From contig JAFGRT010000147.1 of assembly GCA_016935015.1 (NCBI GenBank), positions 1 through 44,249 on the forward strand: a stretch of 44,249 bases of DNA, read 5' to 3'. Below the pieces are notes generated by a model, which made no database searches, had not been told where the DNA came from, and worked only from the letters and a program-made list of their open reading frames with translations. Source of the DNA: Acidobacteriota bacterium. GTDB lineage: Bacteria; Acidobacteriota; JAAYUB01. Made by a program: the position numbers and the translations under genes. Shown piece after piece: positions 1-8,613 of this stretch (positions are counted from its first letter, which is position 1; every line of letters starts with the position of its first letter).

Positions 1-171
1 CCGGCATTCCGGCAGACGGCGATTTCGTTCACCGATCGCCGTTTCGCCCATTCGCCCGTCACTATGTCACCGTGAAGGTGCCAGGCTTTGTCACAAAAGT
101 GTGTCAATGTCTTGAGGTCCGGCCGGCATTCCGGCAGACGGCGATTTCGTTCACCGATCGCCGTTTCGCCC
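1..171 (+). repeat. Dispersed intergenic repeat, locus A
   Basis: Bases 1-49 recur exactly at 123-171, so the repeat period here is 122 bp and the first unit is cut by the window edge. Between the two copies, at 77-107, lies a core that begins GGTGCCAGGCTTTGTCAC and runs on to AAAGTGTGTCAA. The same core appears at 3991-4021, and inverted at about 11611-11643 and 11731-11757. No coding sequence is evident. The array lies just beyond the stop codon of the leftmost ABC exporter gene. Confidence 0.85.
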
Positions 172-189
172 CGTTACCGTTTCATGCGA

Positions 190-1938
190 CTAGTTGGAAA
201 GGAAGGCCTGCATCTGGTAAAGGTCGTGGTACACACCACGTCGCGACATCAGCGTCTCATGGTTCCCCTCTTCCACCAGCCGGCCGTGATCCAGCACCAA
301 AATCCGGTCCACCGCCCGGATGGTGGACAGGCGATGGGCGATGATGATGGCCGTTCGACCTTTCAGCAGGTTCTGAATGGCATCCTCGATAAGCTGTTCC
401 GTGGCTGAGTCCACATTGGCCGTCGCCTCATCCAGAATGATGATAGCCGGCCGGCGCACCAGCGCCCGCGCAAAGCTCAGCAACTGCTTCTGGCCGGCGG
501 ACAGCAACTTGCCCTCCTCCAGAACGTTCTGGTCATAGCCCAGTGGCAACATGCGGATAAACCGGTCCAGATGCACCTGCCGGGCGGCCGTCTCGATATC
601 CTGCGACGAGATTTCGGGCTGGAAAAGGGAGATATTTTCCCCCAGTTTCCCCGTGAACAGGAACACATCCTGCGGCACAGTGGCGATTTGATGTCGCAGA
701 TCGTGCAGGTCATAACGGCGGATGTCCTGACTGTCGAGCAGGATACTGCCCGACTGGATATCGTACAGCCGGTTCAGCAGACTGATGATGGTCGTTTTTC
801 CGCTGCCGGTGTGGCCGACCAGGGCCACCCTCTCGCCGGGCCGGATCCGGAAAGAGAGGTCTTTGAGTATCGGGCTGTCCGGGTTGTAGCTGAACTCGAC
901 ATTCCGGAATTCGATCTCGCCGTTCACCAACTGAGAGACTGTCACGGCGGCGGGCTGATTGCGAATGGACACCGGTTCGTCCAGCAGGCGGAACACCCGT
1001 TCTGCAGCGGCCATGGCGGATTGGAACATGTTGAATTTTTCGGCCAGCTGGCGCAACGGCATGAAAAACATGTTGATATATGCGAAAAAGGCAAAGATCT
1101 CGCCGACCTTGACGGTCATGCCCAGGGCATAATGGCCGTAAAACAGGATGATCATCATGCTCAAGTTGGAAACCAGCGTCAGAATGGGGAAATACAGGGC
1201 GTAGGAATGCACGGTCCGCAGATAGGCGGACAGGTAATGCCGGTTGTGTCCGGCGAAACTCTGCTGGGCGCGCCCGGCCACATTGAACAGCTTGATCTCG
1301 CGAATGCCGGTAATGGTTTCGTTGAGAGTGGTGTTGATTTCGGCGTTGGCCTTGCGCACACCGCGGAAACCGGTCCGAATGCTGCGCCTGAACAAGGCTG
1401 TCGCCAGCACGAACAGCGGGATGGTGATGAAGGCCAGCAGCGCTAGTCGATAATTGAGCAGGAACATGGCTGCCGAAATGATGACCACCTTCAACAGCTC
1501 CGCGATGACGGTGACGATTCCCTCGGAAATGAATTCCCGGATGGCTTCCACGTCATTGGTCACATTGGTCAGGATTTTACCGACGGCGGTGCGGTCAAAA
1601 TAGTCACTGGACAGATCCAGGACCTTCTGTAGCAGATCCAGCCGCAGATCGAACAGCAACTTCTGCCCAAGCCATTGCACCAGCACGCTGAACAGAAATT
1701 GGCAGACGAACGCGCCGAGCAGGATGCCACCCAGCAGCAGAACAATATGCTGCAGTCCATTCAGATCCTGGTTGGCCACGTGCTCGTCAATTCCGACCTT
1801 GATCAGGTAGGGCTGGAGCACCGACAGGAGGTTAAAGCCCAGCATGAAGACCAGCACCACCACCGCCAGCATGAGATGCCGGCGTACATAGCGGAGGAGT
1901 CTTCGCAACAGGTTGATGTCGAGATATTTAGGCGCCAC
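190..1938 (-). CDS. ABC exporter half-transporter, MdlB-type subunit
   Basis: This 582-residue half-transporter has an N-terminal six-helix ABC exporter domain and a C-terminal nucleotide-binding domain. Visible motifs are Walker A GHTGSGKTT, signature LSAGQKQ, Walker B IIILDEATANVD with a catalytic Glu, and the H-loop IIIAHRLST. I place the start at a GTG (1938) because GGAGG lies six bases upstream. A longer frame exists but would run deep into the upstream gene. The first 11 bases overlap that gene's stop, so the two are probably translationally coupled. The altered signature (LSAGQ for LSGGQ) and the partner's altered Walker B fit a heterodimeric exporter with one degenerate ATP site, as in MdlAB, LmrCD or TM287/288. 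The substrate (drug, lipid or peptide) cannot be read from the sequence. Confidence 0.93.
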   Translation of the reverse strand: MAPKYLDINLLRRLLRYVRRHLMLAVVVLVFMLGFNLLSVLQPYLIKVGIDEHVANQDLNGLQHIVLLLGGILLGAFVCQFLFSVLVQWLGQKLLFDLRLDLLQKVLDLSSDYFDRTAVGKILTNVTNDVEAIREFISEGIVTVIAELLKVVIISAAMFLLNYRLALLAFITIPLFVLATALFRRSIRTGFRGVRKANAEINTTLNETITGIREIKLFNVAGRAQQSFAGHNRHYLSAYLRTVHSYALYFPILTLVSNLSMMIILFYGHYALGMTVKVGEIFAFFAYINMFFMPLRQLAEKFNMFQSAMAAAERVFRLLDEPVSIRNQPAAVTVSQLVNGEIEFRNVEFSYNPDSPILKDLSFRIRPGERVALVGHTGSGKTTIISLLNRLYDIQSGSILLDSQDIRRYDLHDLRHQIATVPQDVFLFTGKLGENISLFQPEISSQDIETAARQVHLDRFIRMLPLGYDQNVLEEGKLLSAGQKQLLSFARALVRRPAIIILDEATANVDSATEQLIEDAIQNLLKGRTAIIIAHRLSTIRAVDRILVLDHGRLVEEGNHETLMSRRGVYHDLYQMQAFLSN

Positions 1939-3730
1939 GGCCTGCCTCCGACAGTGCCATTTCCATCTGCTGCAGCCGGGCCAGCCGGGCGTACAAACCA
2001 CTGCCCGCACTCAACTCCTCGTGGGTGCCCGACTCCACCATGATGCCCTGATCCAGCACGTGGATGATGTCGGCGTTTTTCAGGGCGGAGATGCGATGCG
2101 AGACAATGATTAGCGTCTGCTGCGTTGGCAGGGCGTTGATCGCCTCCAGAATGGCCTTTTCCGTCTTGGCGTCCACGCTAGATAGGGCGTCGTCGAATAT
2201 CAGGACCGGACTTGTCCGGTACAGCGCCCGGGCGATGGCGCACCGCTGTTTCTGCCCCCCGCTGAGGGTGATGCCCCGCTCGCCGACGATCTCGTCGAAG
2301 CCCTGGGCGAATGTTTCGATGTCCGAGGCCAGTCCGGCCTGGCGGGTCACCTCCCGCACCTGTTCCGGATCGACGCCCGACGGATCGCCCAGGGCGATAT
2401 TTTCAGCGATGGTGCGCGAAAACAGGAACGTATCCTGTGGCACCAGGGCGATTCTGCGGAACAGGCTGTCGGGATCGATATCGCAGATATCCCGGCTGTT
2501 GATGAAGATCATGCCGCGGGCCGGCCGCAAGAGACCGCTGATGAGTTTAAGCAGCGTGGTCTTGCCGCTGCCCACCGTGCCGGTGATCCCGATCACCTGG
2601 CCCGGCGGGATGTGCAGGTTGATGTCGTGCAGGGTGTCTTCGGTGGCGCCTGGATACCGGAAACGAAGGTGGCGACAGCGGAACTCGATGGCGTCGTCCG
2701 CCAGTTTCATTTGCCCGGCCTGACGCTCTTCGGGCTGGTCGAGCAGATAATTGATTCGCTCCATGGCCGACAGGCCTTGCTGCAGCAATGACAGGATCCA
2801 GCCCAGGGAAAGGACGGGAAAACTGAGATAGCCCACCATAATGTTGAATTGCAGCAGCTCGCCGATGGTCAGTTCGCCGGCAATGACCTGCCGGCCGCCG
2901 ACCCACAGGATCATCAGCTCGGTCAGCCCCAGGATGGAGATGAAGAAGGGCCATAAAAAGCCACGCAGTTTGGCGACGCTCATCTGGCGGCGGATGTATT
3001 CCCGGTTCAGGTCGCGGAAACGCTCCTTCTCCGTATCTTCCAGGGTGTACAGCTTGATGGTGGTGATGCCGGAAATGATCTGCCAGACCCGGCTGTTGAT
3101 GGCGGCGACGGATTCCTGAATTCGCCGGTACATGGGACGCAGCATGGGCATGACCACCACGATCAAGATGGTCAGCACCACCAGAATGATACTGACGATG
3201 AGCATCAGCGACCCGCTCAGGCTGATGAGTACCGGGAAAAAAAACAGGATCCGGCTGATGGAGTTGGGGACATACATGATCCCTGGCCCCAGGAGGGTGC
3301 GGACATCGTTCAGGTCGTTGGTGCTCCGCGAGACGACGTCACCGGTTTCATGGCCCTGGTAGAATGCATAATCCAGATCCAGGATCTTTTTGAAAATCCT
3401 GGCACGCAAATCATATTCGATTTTCCGGGAGGCGCCGATGATCAGTTTGCGCATGTAGAACATGCATATACAGGTTACCAGGGTGAACACGCCTGCCCAG
3501 ACGAGCTGATCGGTGATGATGTCGAGGCGATTGGTGGTGGTTACCTCATCCAGAATGCGCTTCATGTACTCCGGGACTTTTACGTAGCCGTAGTTCTGGA
3601 GCAGCATGAACACGAATCCGAACCAGAACCACCATTGGTAGCGTTTCAGATAGGGGAGCAAAGTAACCAGCTGCTGCCAGGAGGATTTTACCTTGGCGAT
3701 GGGTGGGATTTCGGCGGTGGTCTGTTGCAT
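1928..3730 (-). CDS. ABC exporter half-transporter, MdlA-type subunit
   Basis: This 600-residue protein is the first gene of the exporter operon. Six predicted membrane helices occupy roughly residues 30-320, followed by a nucleotide-binding domain. Walker A is GTVGSGKTT, the signature is a canonical LSGGQKQ, and the H-loop is IIVSHRISA. Walker B reads VLIFDDALSSVD, with Asp where the catalytic Glu normally sits. This is the known hallmark of the degenerate-site subunit in heterodimeric exporters, so hydrolysis should occur mainly at the other composite site. The ATG at 3730 is preceded by a modest GGAA ribosome-binding sequence. The stop overlaps the GTG of the second subunit. The pair has repeat locus A beyond its 3' end and locus B upstream of its 5' end. 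Confidence 0.93.
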   Translation of the reverse strand: MQQTTAEIPPIAKVKSSWQQLVTLLPYLKRYQWWFWFGFVFMLLQNYGYVKVPEYMKRILDEVTTTNRLDIITDQLVWAGVFTLVTCICMFYMRKLIIGASRKIEYDLRARIFKKILDLDYAFYQGHETGDVVSRSTNDLNDVRTLLGPGIMYVPNSISRILFFFPVLISLSGSLMLIVSIILVVLTILIVVVMPMLRPMYRRIQESVAAINSRVWQIISGITTIKLYTLEDTEKERFRDLNREYIRRQMSVAKLRGFLWPFFISILGLTELMILWVGGRQVIAGELTIGELLQFNIMVGYLSFPVLSLGWILSLLQQGLSAMERINYLLDQPEERQAGQMKLADDAIEFRCRHLRFRYPGATEDTLHDINLHIPPGQVIGITGTVGSGKTTLLKLISGLLRPARGMIFINSRDICDIDPDSLFRRIALVPQDTFLFSRTIAENIALGDPSGVDPEQVREVTRQAGLASDIETFAQGFDEIVGERGITLSGGQKQRCAIARALYRTSPVLIFDDALSSVDAKTEKAILEAINALPTQQTLIIVSHRISALKNADIIHVLDQGIMVESGTHEELSAGSGLYARLARLQQMEMALSEAGRGA

Positions 3731-3990
3731 GATGGTTCCATTTGGTCAGGGAAGGCTGGTGTGGTGGGCATGCCGGCCGACCGCTCCCAGCATACACCAA
3801 CATTCCCCGGGATTGAAATGGTTTTGATGCATGATGAAGATGTTCGTCTCCACCTTTGGTACCTGGGGACGGATCACACATTCCAGGTGATGGCCGACGC
3901 CTGTGCGGCAGCTTCGGGCCAACAGTTGTGAAGATCCTCAGTGCACCCGCGCCGGTTCGCTCCATTGCCCATTCGTCAGTTCGGAAACAC

Positions 3991-4021
3991 GGTGCCAGGC
4001 TCTGTCACAAAAGTGTGTCAA
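3991..4021 (+). repeat. Dispersed intergenic repeat core, locus B
   Basis: The core GGTGCCAGGCTCTGTCAC continuing to AAAGTGTGTCAA differs from locus A by a single T/C. It is followed by a GC-rich inverted stretch (CCGTCC, GGCCGCCGG) and a CGCCGTTTCG segment, also seen in locus A. It lies in the 418-base gap (3731-4148) between the ABC exporter start and the end of the exported-protein gene. The rest of that gap holds only a weak candidate promoter for the exporter (TTCAAT, 17 bases, TATGCT on the minus strand, about 3785-3815) and no gene I can support. Confidence 0.8.
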
Positions 4022-4148
4022 CATGGCGGGGATCCATCCCGCCGTCCGGCCGCCGGCGGCTGCGTTCGCGGCGCGACGTTTCGACCACGCGTCCCGTCGC
4101 CGTTTCGTCGATGATTTCATGGATGGGTAAGCAGTGAGGCCGGCCGGC

Positions 4149-4757
4149 CTATTGCCATCCCGGATAGCAGACCAGTGCGCCGGACACGATATCACACCGT
4201 TTCAGATTGTAGGGCAGCTCGAAGGGCTCGCCGGGAACCATGGGGGGGCGTTGGCGATGACCAACCTGTCCGGCCAGGGATTCCACCAGTAATCCGGGGA
4301 TGGGAATTCCACGGATCCGCAGGGATTCTACCTCGTAGCGACCCCGGTAATTGTCCGACTGGAAAAGGATGGTGGCTTCCACCTGGTGATCGCCGCTGAA
4401 AATCCACATAAAGGCGTTGGCCAGGAAAGAATCCAGTTTCAGATTGGCTTTTTTCAGGTTGGCGATGGCCCGGAACGTCATGCGGTTTTCCTGCAACCGG
4501 ACCCGAACGTCACGGGCGGCAGAGTTGAAGATGTCATCCTGGTTCTCCACCAGATACGCGTTAAGCTCGTCGTTGCTGATCACCACCGGCTGGCGGGCCT
4601 GTCTTTCCTGCAGCTCGAAGAGCTTTTGCTGGCATTCCCTGGCCAGGGCCAGGCGGCTGGCGTCGCCGGCTGACGCATGATCATCGGCGGCCCGGGTGAG
4701 CAGACCAGGGGCCGCAATCAGAATCAGGGACAATATCACGGGGTTGAGTTTTCTCAT
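4149..4757 (-). CDS. Exported protein of unknown function
   Basis: This 202-residue protein begins with a short basic stretch, a hydrophobic core and a likely signal-peptidase site near residue 23 (LLTRA, then ADD), so it is predicted to be exported. The mature part is mixed alpha/beta and has no catalytic motif I recognise. A short pattern, VVISNDELNAYL, followed by alternating polar and hydrophobic strands, hints at a lipid-binding or periplasmic beta fold, but that is only an impression. Its ATG overlaps the stop of the giant ATPase gene in an ATGA arrangement, so it is the last gene of that operon and is probably translationally coupled to it. A functional link to the ATPase or to the upstream peptidoglycan synthase is inferred from position alone. 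Confidence 0.75.
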   Translation of the reverse strand: MRKLNPVILSLILIAAPGLLTRAADDHASAGDASRLALARECQQKLFELQERQARQPVVISNDELNAYLVENQDDIFNSAARDVRVRLQENRMTFRAIANLKKANLKLDSFLANAFMWIFSGDHQVEATILFQSDNYRGRYEVESLRIRGIPIPGLLVESLAGQVGHRQRPPMVPGEPFELPYNLKRCDIVSGALVCYPGWQ

Positions 4758-7700
4758 GCTTCCTTATCCGAGATCATGAAGTACATTTCCTTGGATTCCT
4801 CAATTTCCTTGAAGAATCGCGCCAGGCTGTGCATGAGATCCGAACGGGCCACGATGGTGCCGGGATGATCGCCGTACACATTCTGGTGGGCGCATACTTT
4901 GACTCTTCTTTTCAGGATGAAGTTCACGAGCTTGATGGAATCGGTGCTGATGACATAATCAAAGTTGCCGTTGATCAGATTGATAACCTGCCGCGCCGTC
5001 TCATCTTCCAGTGAAGGGATCTTCTGCATTTCCCGGATGATCAGCTTTTTGTAATTGGCGAAAAACGACTGATAGTCGGACAGGGCCTGCCGGGCCGTCT
5101 GCAGGATCCGTTGCACCAGATGACCCGGCGTCTGGTACGAGTTGAGGCGGAATCCGCATTCGCAAACGGGGGTCTGTTGCAGGAGATCCTCCACAGGATA
5201 AGGGCATTCCTTACGGTGAAGCAAACTGAGCAGGTGGTTGAGTATGATCAGGTGATAATGATCCACATACAGCAGCTTGGAGAGATAAGGCAGATTTTTC
5301 CACCAGCGCTGTTGGATCAGGGTGCCCAGTTCGCTGTCGGCCCACAGTTCCTGCAGCTGCCGGTCATGTCTTTCCCGGTAATACTGGCTATAGCGGGCCT
5401 TGAAATCGTTGAAATTGTTCTGAAACCGTTCGCGCCGGGCCGGGTCGATGAGGCGCGCTGGTCGCTCGAAGGATGAGGATAGATCATAACGCAGGTTTTC
5501 AATGTTCTGGTCGGAGGTTTTTTCGGAAATCAGGATGTATTTCTTGGCGTCAATAAAAAACCGGTTCCAGCGGAGATAATCGCGAATATTGTCAATTTCT
5601 TGCAATACGGAGCGGAAGGCCTCCAGATTGTTGGAAAAGGCCCGGGCCAACAGGGACAACCCCTCCTCCAGTCCGTATTCGCCAGAGCAGATATTTTCCA
5701 CGATATTCAGGATGGCACTGGCGTTCCGGTAACAGGACTGGAGTTCACGCCACAGCTGGGTGGTCACGAGATCGTTGGCCAGTTGTTCGAGCAAGGTGTC
5801 AAAGGATTGCTGCTTCTCCTCGCCCAGCCATTCCTGAAGCAACCCACGTAACTGGCGTCGGGTCTGAGTGAAATTGGTGGTGGTGGCCTCCAGGTCCTGC
5901 GAGCAGAGCGTAAAGCCCCATTGCAGCAGTTCCGGCAGGGGGAGGGTCTCGCCCTCCATGGCCTGAACCGAGTCGAAGAAATTCAGGTCGATTTCGCCGG
6001 ACAAACTCATCTGGTTGACCACTTCCACTTCGGCACGATCGCTTTTGAAAATTTTGATCTTGCCGGCGGCGACCAGGGAAAAGAGAACGATGTCGATGAC
6101 CGCCGGTTGAAAACCGTAGGGTGATTGGGTGAGGACATTTCGAAAAAAGGAGAGCGGGAAAACTGTTTTGGGATAGGAAGTGACCAAGCAGATGATTTCC
6201 GAAATGTAACCCAGTTCCAGGAAGGAATCCCGTTCCGGCTGGAAAGACCAATTGCCGTCGACATGGGCCGATAGTAAGCCCAGCGGTTTCATGATGCTCT
6301 GAATGCTTGGCCGTTCATCCTCATCGGCCGGAGCGCCGTTTAAGAGATAGCGAACGATAATGCCGCGCCGGCCCTCCAAATCAGGGGGTGCCGTGAATTC
6401 CGGGTGGGCGGGAAACATTTCGCTGAACGTCCGCTGGAGATGGGCGCTGATGGTCGAAGACAGCAAGTCGTCCGCCGAACAGCCTGAAAGGGAGATGGTC
6501 TCTCCCCGGAGGATGAGGGCACCTTCTTCAAAATACTTTCGTCTCAGGAGTTCTGTCAGGAAACGTTCCTCCAGTTCGCGGCGCTGGAGATATTCGTCAT
6601 CCAGATCGTTTTCGGAGAATATGGCCCGATGCTCATCCGCCAGGAGCAAGGTGGTCTGTGATAACCTCGCCAGTTCTTCCTCGTTGAACTGCACCGGCGC
6701 GACAATGACCAGGAAAGGATAATTTTTGGACAGGGTGACGTAGGTCTCCAGCAGATCCGGGGCGGAGAAGGGGGAAAGCACCATGATCTGCCAGTCGAAA
6801 TATTCGTTTCGCGAATGGGGGCCGAATCCGGAAACGGTGCCGGGCAGTGGCGGTGGCGGGACCACCTGGGCCAGTTTTTTCATCCTGTCCAGATTGCCCG
6901 ATTCCAGGATCACCTGGAACATGGGGCGGGTGTGACGCTCGGTGGGGCGCAGGTGAAGCTGGTCATAATAATCCGCCCAGCACGACAACCCGTGGCGAAT
7001 GGTGCCCCGCCAGCTGATCTCCAGCGGCTGGACGGAAATGGGCGCCTTGATATTCTCTTCGTTGATCTGCAGGTCCGGCAAGAGCCGGCAGGTTGTCTGG
7101 AACACCAACCGCGATCGTTTTTCGTCCAGCTTCTGCTCTTTGGCGGCGAGGTCTTTCAACACATGTTCGAGAGACGTATATGTTGCCGAGACGATCTGGT
7201 AGACATTCTGGCCACCCATCTCCTGTTTGCGGATAGACTCGGGGGCATTGGCGACCATGTAGTCCAGAATGGCCTGGACATCCTCGTAAGCCACGGCCCG
7301 GCCCTGATATTCGGACAGAAGCAGGGCGTTGATGACGTTTTCAACGGAAGGAGTGTATTCCTCGGTAATGCTCAGCAAAAATACGGCCTTCAGGATCATC
7401 CTCGCCAGAAGGCGCTGGGCCACGGGCATGGTGTCGATGGTTTCTTTCTGGATGGTCTGGAACGATTCCAGGGCAATGTGCAGATCGTCGATTTTGCGGA
7501 ATTCATGCTGCAAGGTGTCGAAGATCAGGTCGATGGTGGCCAGGGCCGTACAACGGTAGGTGAGGATCTTGTTGGCCGTGGAATAAATGAATGACAGCAG
7601 GGAAAAGTTCTTGATGAACCGGTGCAGGTAGAAGCTGATCTGGAAAGTGATGGGGTGGATGGGGTACACATCCTGAAACAGGGCCGGTTCGGGATTGAAA

Positions 7701-8584
7701 TACGGCTGGTGGGAGGTCAGGTGCTGGTGAATTTTTTGCAGGCCTTCCCGCTGGTGCGGCGTTTTGATGAGGATGTTGCGATTGATGAGTTCGAGGATGT
7801 TCTGCTTGGTGATGGTCAGCGTCAGGATATGATTGGGTAGCTGATATTCCACGATCTTGTTGTGCAGCGATTGGTAGCGATTGGTGTAGTCGGGCGGGGC
7901 CAGCAGGTGCTGGAAAAACGTGCTGACGAGATACAGCGGGTAGTCAGGGGTGGCCAGTGCCAGGGTCAGTAAGAATTCGAGATCGGCCATTACCCGGGTG
8001 AGATTGCGATAGGCCAGGATCTTTTCCGAAATATCGTCCAGCAGGATCAGCAGCTCGAAGCCGGCCGGGATGAGATCGGTGATGAATTTGATCTGCTCGT
8101 CGGAATCGCTCAGTTCCAGCCAGTCTTCCAGGCTGGGAACCTCTGTCGTGGTAAAGCCGCCGAGGGCGGCGCTGAAGCGATGATAGAAGATCTCCCGGAA
8201 ATTTTCCTCCTGATTGGGAAAGCACTGGATGTCCACGATGAGGAGTTTCTTCTTGCGGATGAAGGACAGCTTCTCCCGAAGAGCCGGATCCAGTTTGTCC
8301 GACAGGCCGGGTGAGGCCAGGGCTTCGCGCAACACGGCCAGGGAATGGGTCTTGCCGACACCCCGGTCCCCGCAAAGGAATATGGCCCGGCGGTCCGAGC
8401 CTGCCGGCTTGGCCAGTTCGGCGAACAGTATTTTGAAATTGGCGACGGATTCGTTGGTAAATAGATAGGACTGGATGATGGTTTCCGGCGACAGCAGGTC
8501 GACGGTGTAGACACCGCTGTATGGCTTCAGGGAGATGAAATCGCGTATCTTGGAGTTGCTGATCATATCCGTTGCGGTTGTCAC
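4754..8584 (-). CDS. Giant P-loop ATPase, BrxC/PglY/DUF6079-like
   Basis: This protein of about 1,276 residues has an N-terminal P-loop module. Walker A is GDRGVGKTH (Lys78) and a Walker B-like LILLDDISEK lies near 179-188. A YPIHP motif at 307-311 is followed by FSLLSFIY. A YPxHP element just before an aromatic 'LFSF' stretch is characteristic of the large DUF499, DUF6079 and BrxC/PglY ATPases, and I base the family guess on that. The remaining 900 residues are mostly helical with no enzyme motif I know. Near 1127-1142 a Cys and a CECGF pair could form a small zinc site. I chose GTG 8584 because a G-rich stretch precedes it and a TTG alternative at 8632 overlaps the upstream gene. It sits 29 bases after the PBP1B gene and overlaps the exported-protein gene. 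No methylase, PglZ or nuclease is nearby. The existence of the gene is certain; its function is unknown. Confidence 0.85.
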   Translation of the reverse strand: MTTATDMISNSKIRDFISLKPYSGVYTVDLLSPETIIQSYLFTNESVANFKILFAELAKPAGSDRRAIFLCGDRGVGKTHSLAVLREALASPGLSDKLDPALREKLSFIRKKKLLIVDIQCFPNQEENFREIFYHRFSAALGGFTTTEVPSLEDWLELSDSDEQIKFITDLIPAGFELLILLDDISEKILAYRNLTRVMADLEFLLTLALATPDYPLYLVSTFFQHLLAPPDYTNRYQSLHNKIVEYQLPNHILTLTITKQNILELINRNILIKTPHQREGLQKIHQHLTSHQPYFNPEPALFQDVYPIHPITFQISFYLHRFIKNFSLLSFIYSTANKILTYRCTALATIDLIFDTLQHEFRKIDDLHIALESFQTIQKETIDTMPVAQRLLARMILKAVFLLSITEEYTPSVENVINALLLSEYQGRAVAYEDVQAILDYMVANAPESIRKQEMGGQNVYQIVSATYTSLEHVLKDLAAKEQKLDEKRSRLVFQTTCRLLPDLQINEENIKAPISVQPLEISWRGTIRHGLSCWADYYDQLHLRPTERHTRPMFQVILESGNLDRMKKLAQVVPPPPLPGTVSGFGPHSRNEYFDWQIMVLSPFSAPDLLETYVTLSKNYPFLVIVAPVQFNEEELARLSQTTLLLADEHRAIFSENDLDDEYLQRRELEERFLTELLRRKYFEEGALILRGETISLSGCSADDLLSSTISAHLQRTFSEMFPAHPEFTAPPDLEGRRGIIVRYLLNGAPADEDERPSIQSIMKPLGLLSAHVDGNWSFQPERDSFLELGYISEIICLVTSYPKTVFPLSFFRNVLTQSPYGFQPAVIDIVLFSLVAAGKIKIFKSDRAEVEVVNQMSLSGEIDLNFFDSVQAMEGETLPLPELLQWGFTLCSQDLEATTTNFTQTRRQLRGLLQEWLGEEKQQSFDTLLEQLANDLVTTQLWRELQSCYRNASAILNIVENICSGEYGLEEGLSLLARAFSNNLEAFRSVLQEIDNIRDYLRWNRFFIDAKKYILISEKTSDQNIENLRYDLSSSFERPARLIDPARRERFQNNFNDFKARYSQYYRERHDRQLQELWADSELGTLIQQRWWKNLPYLSKLLYVDHYHLIILNHLLSLLHRKECPYPVEDLLQQTPVCECGFRLNSYQTPGHLVQRILQTARQALSDYQSFFANYKKLIIREMQKIPSLEDETARQVINLINGNFDYVISTDSIKLVNFILKRRVKVCAHQNVYGDHPGTIVARSDLMHSLARFFKEIEESKEMYFMISDKEA

Positions 8585-8613
8585 GTGGCCCCCGTCCAAG
8601 GAATTGTAACAAG

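Noticed and set aside
3350-3931. A plus-strand frame across the ABC exporter start and the adjacent gap.
   Set aside because: It overlaps the exporter's membrane domain, lacks a ribosome-binding site and shows no recognisable fold.
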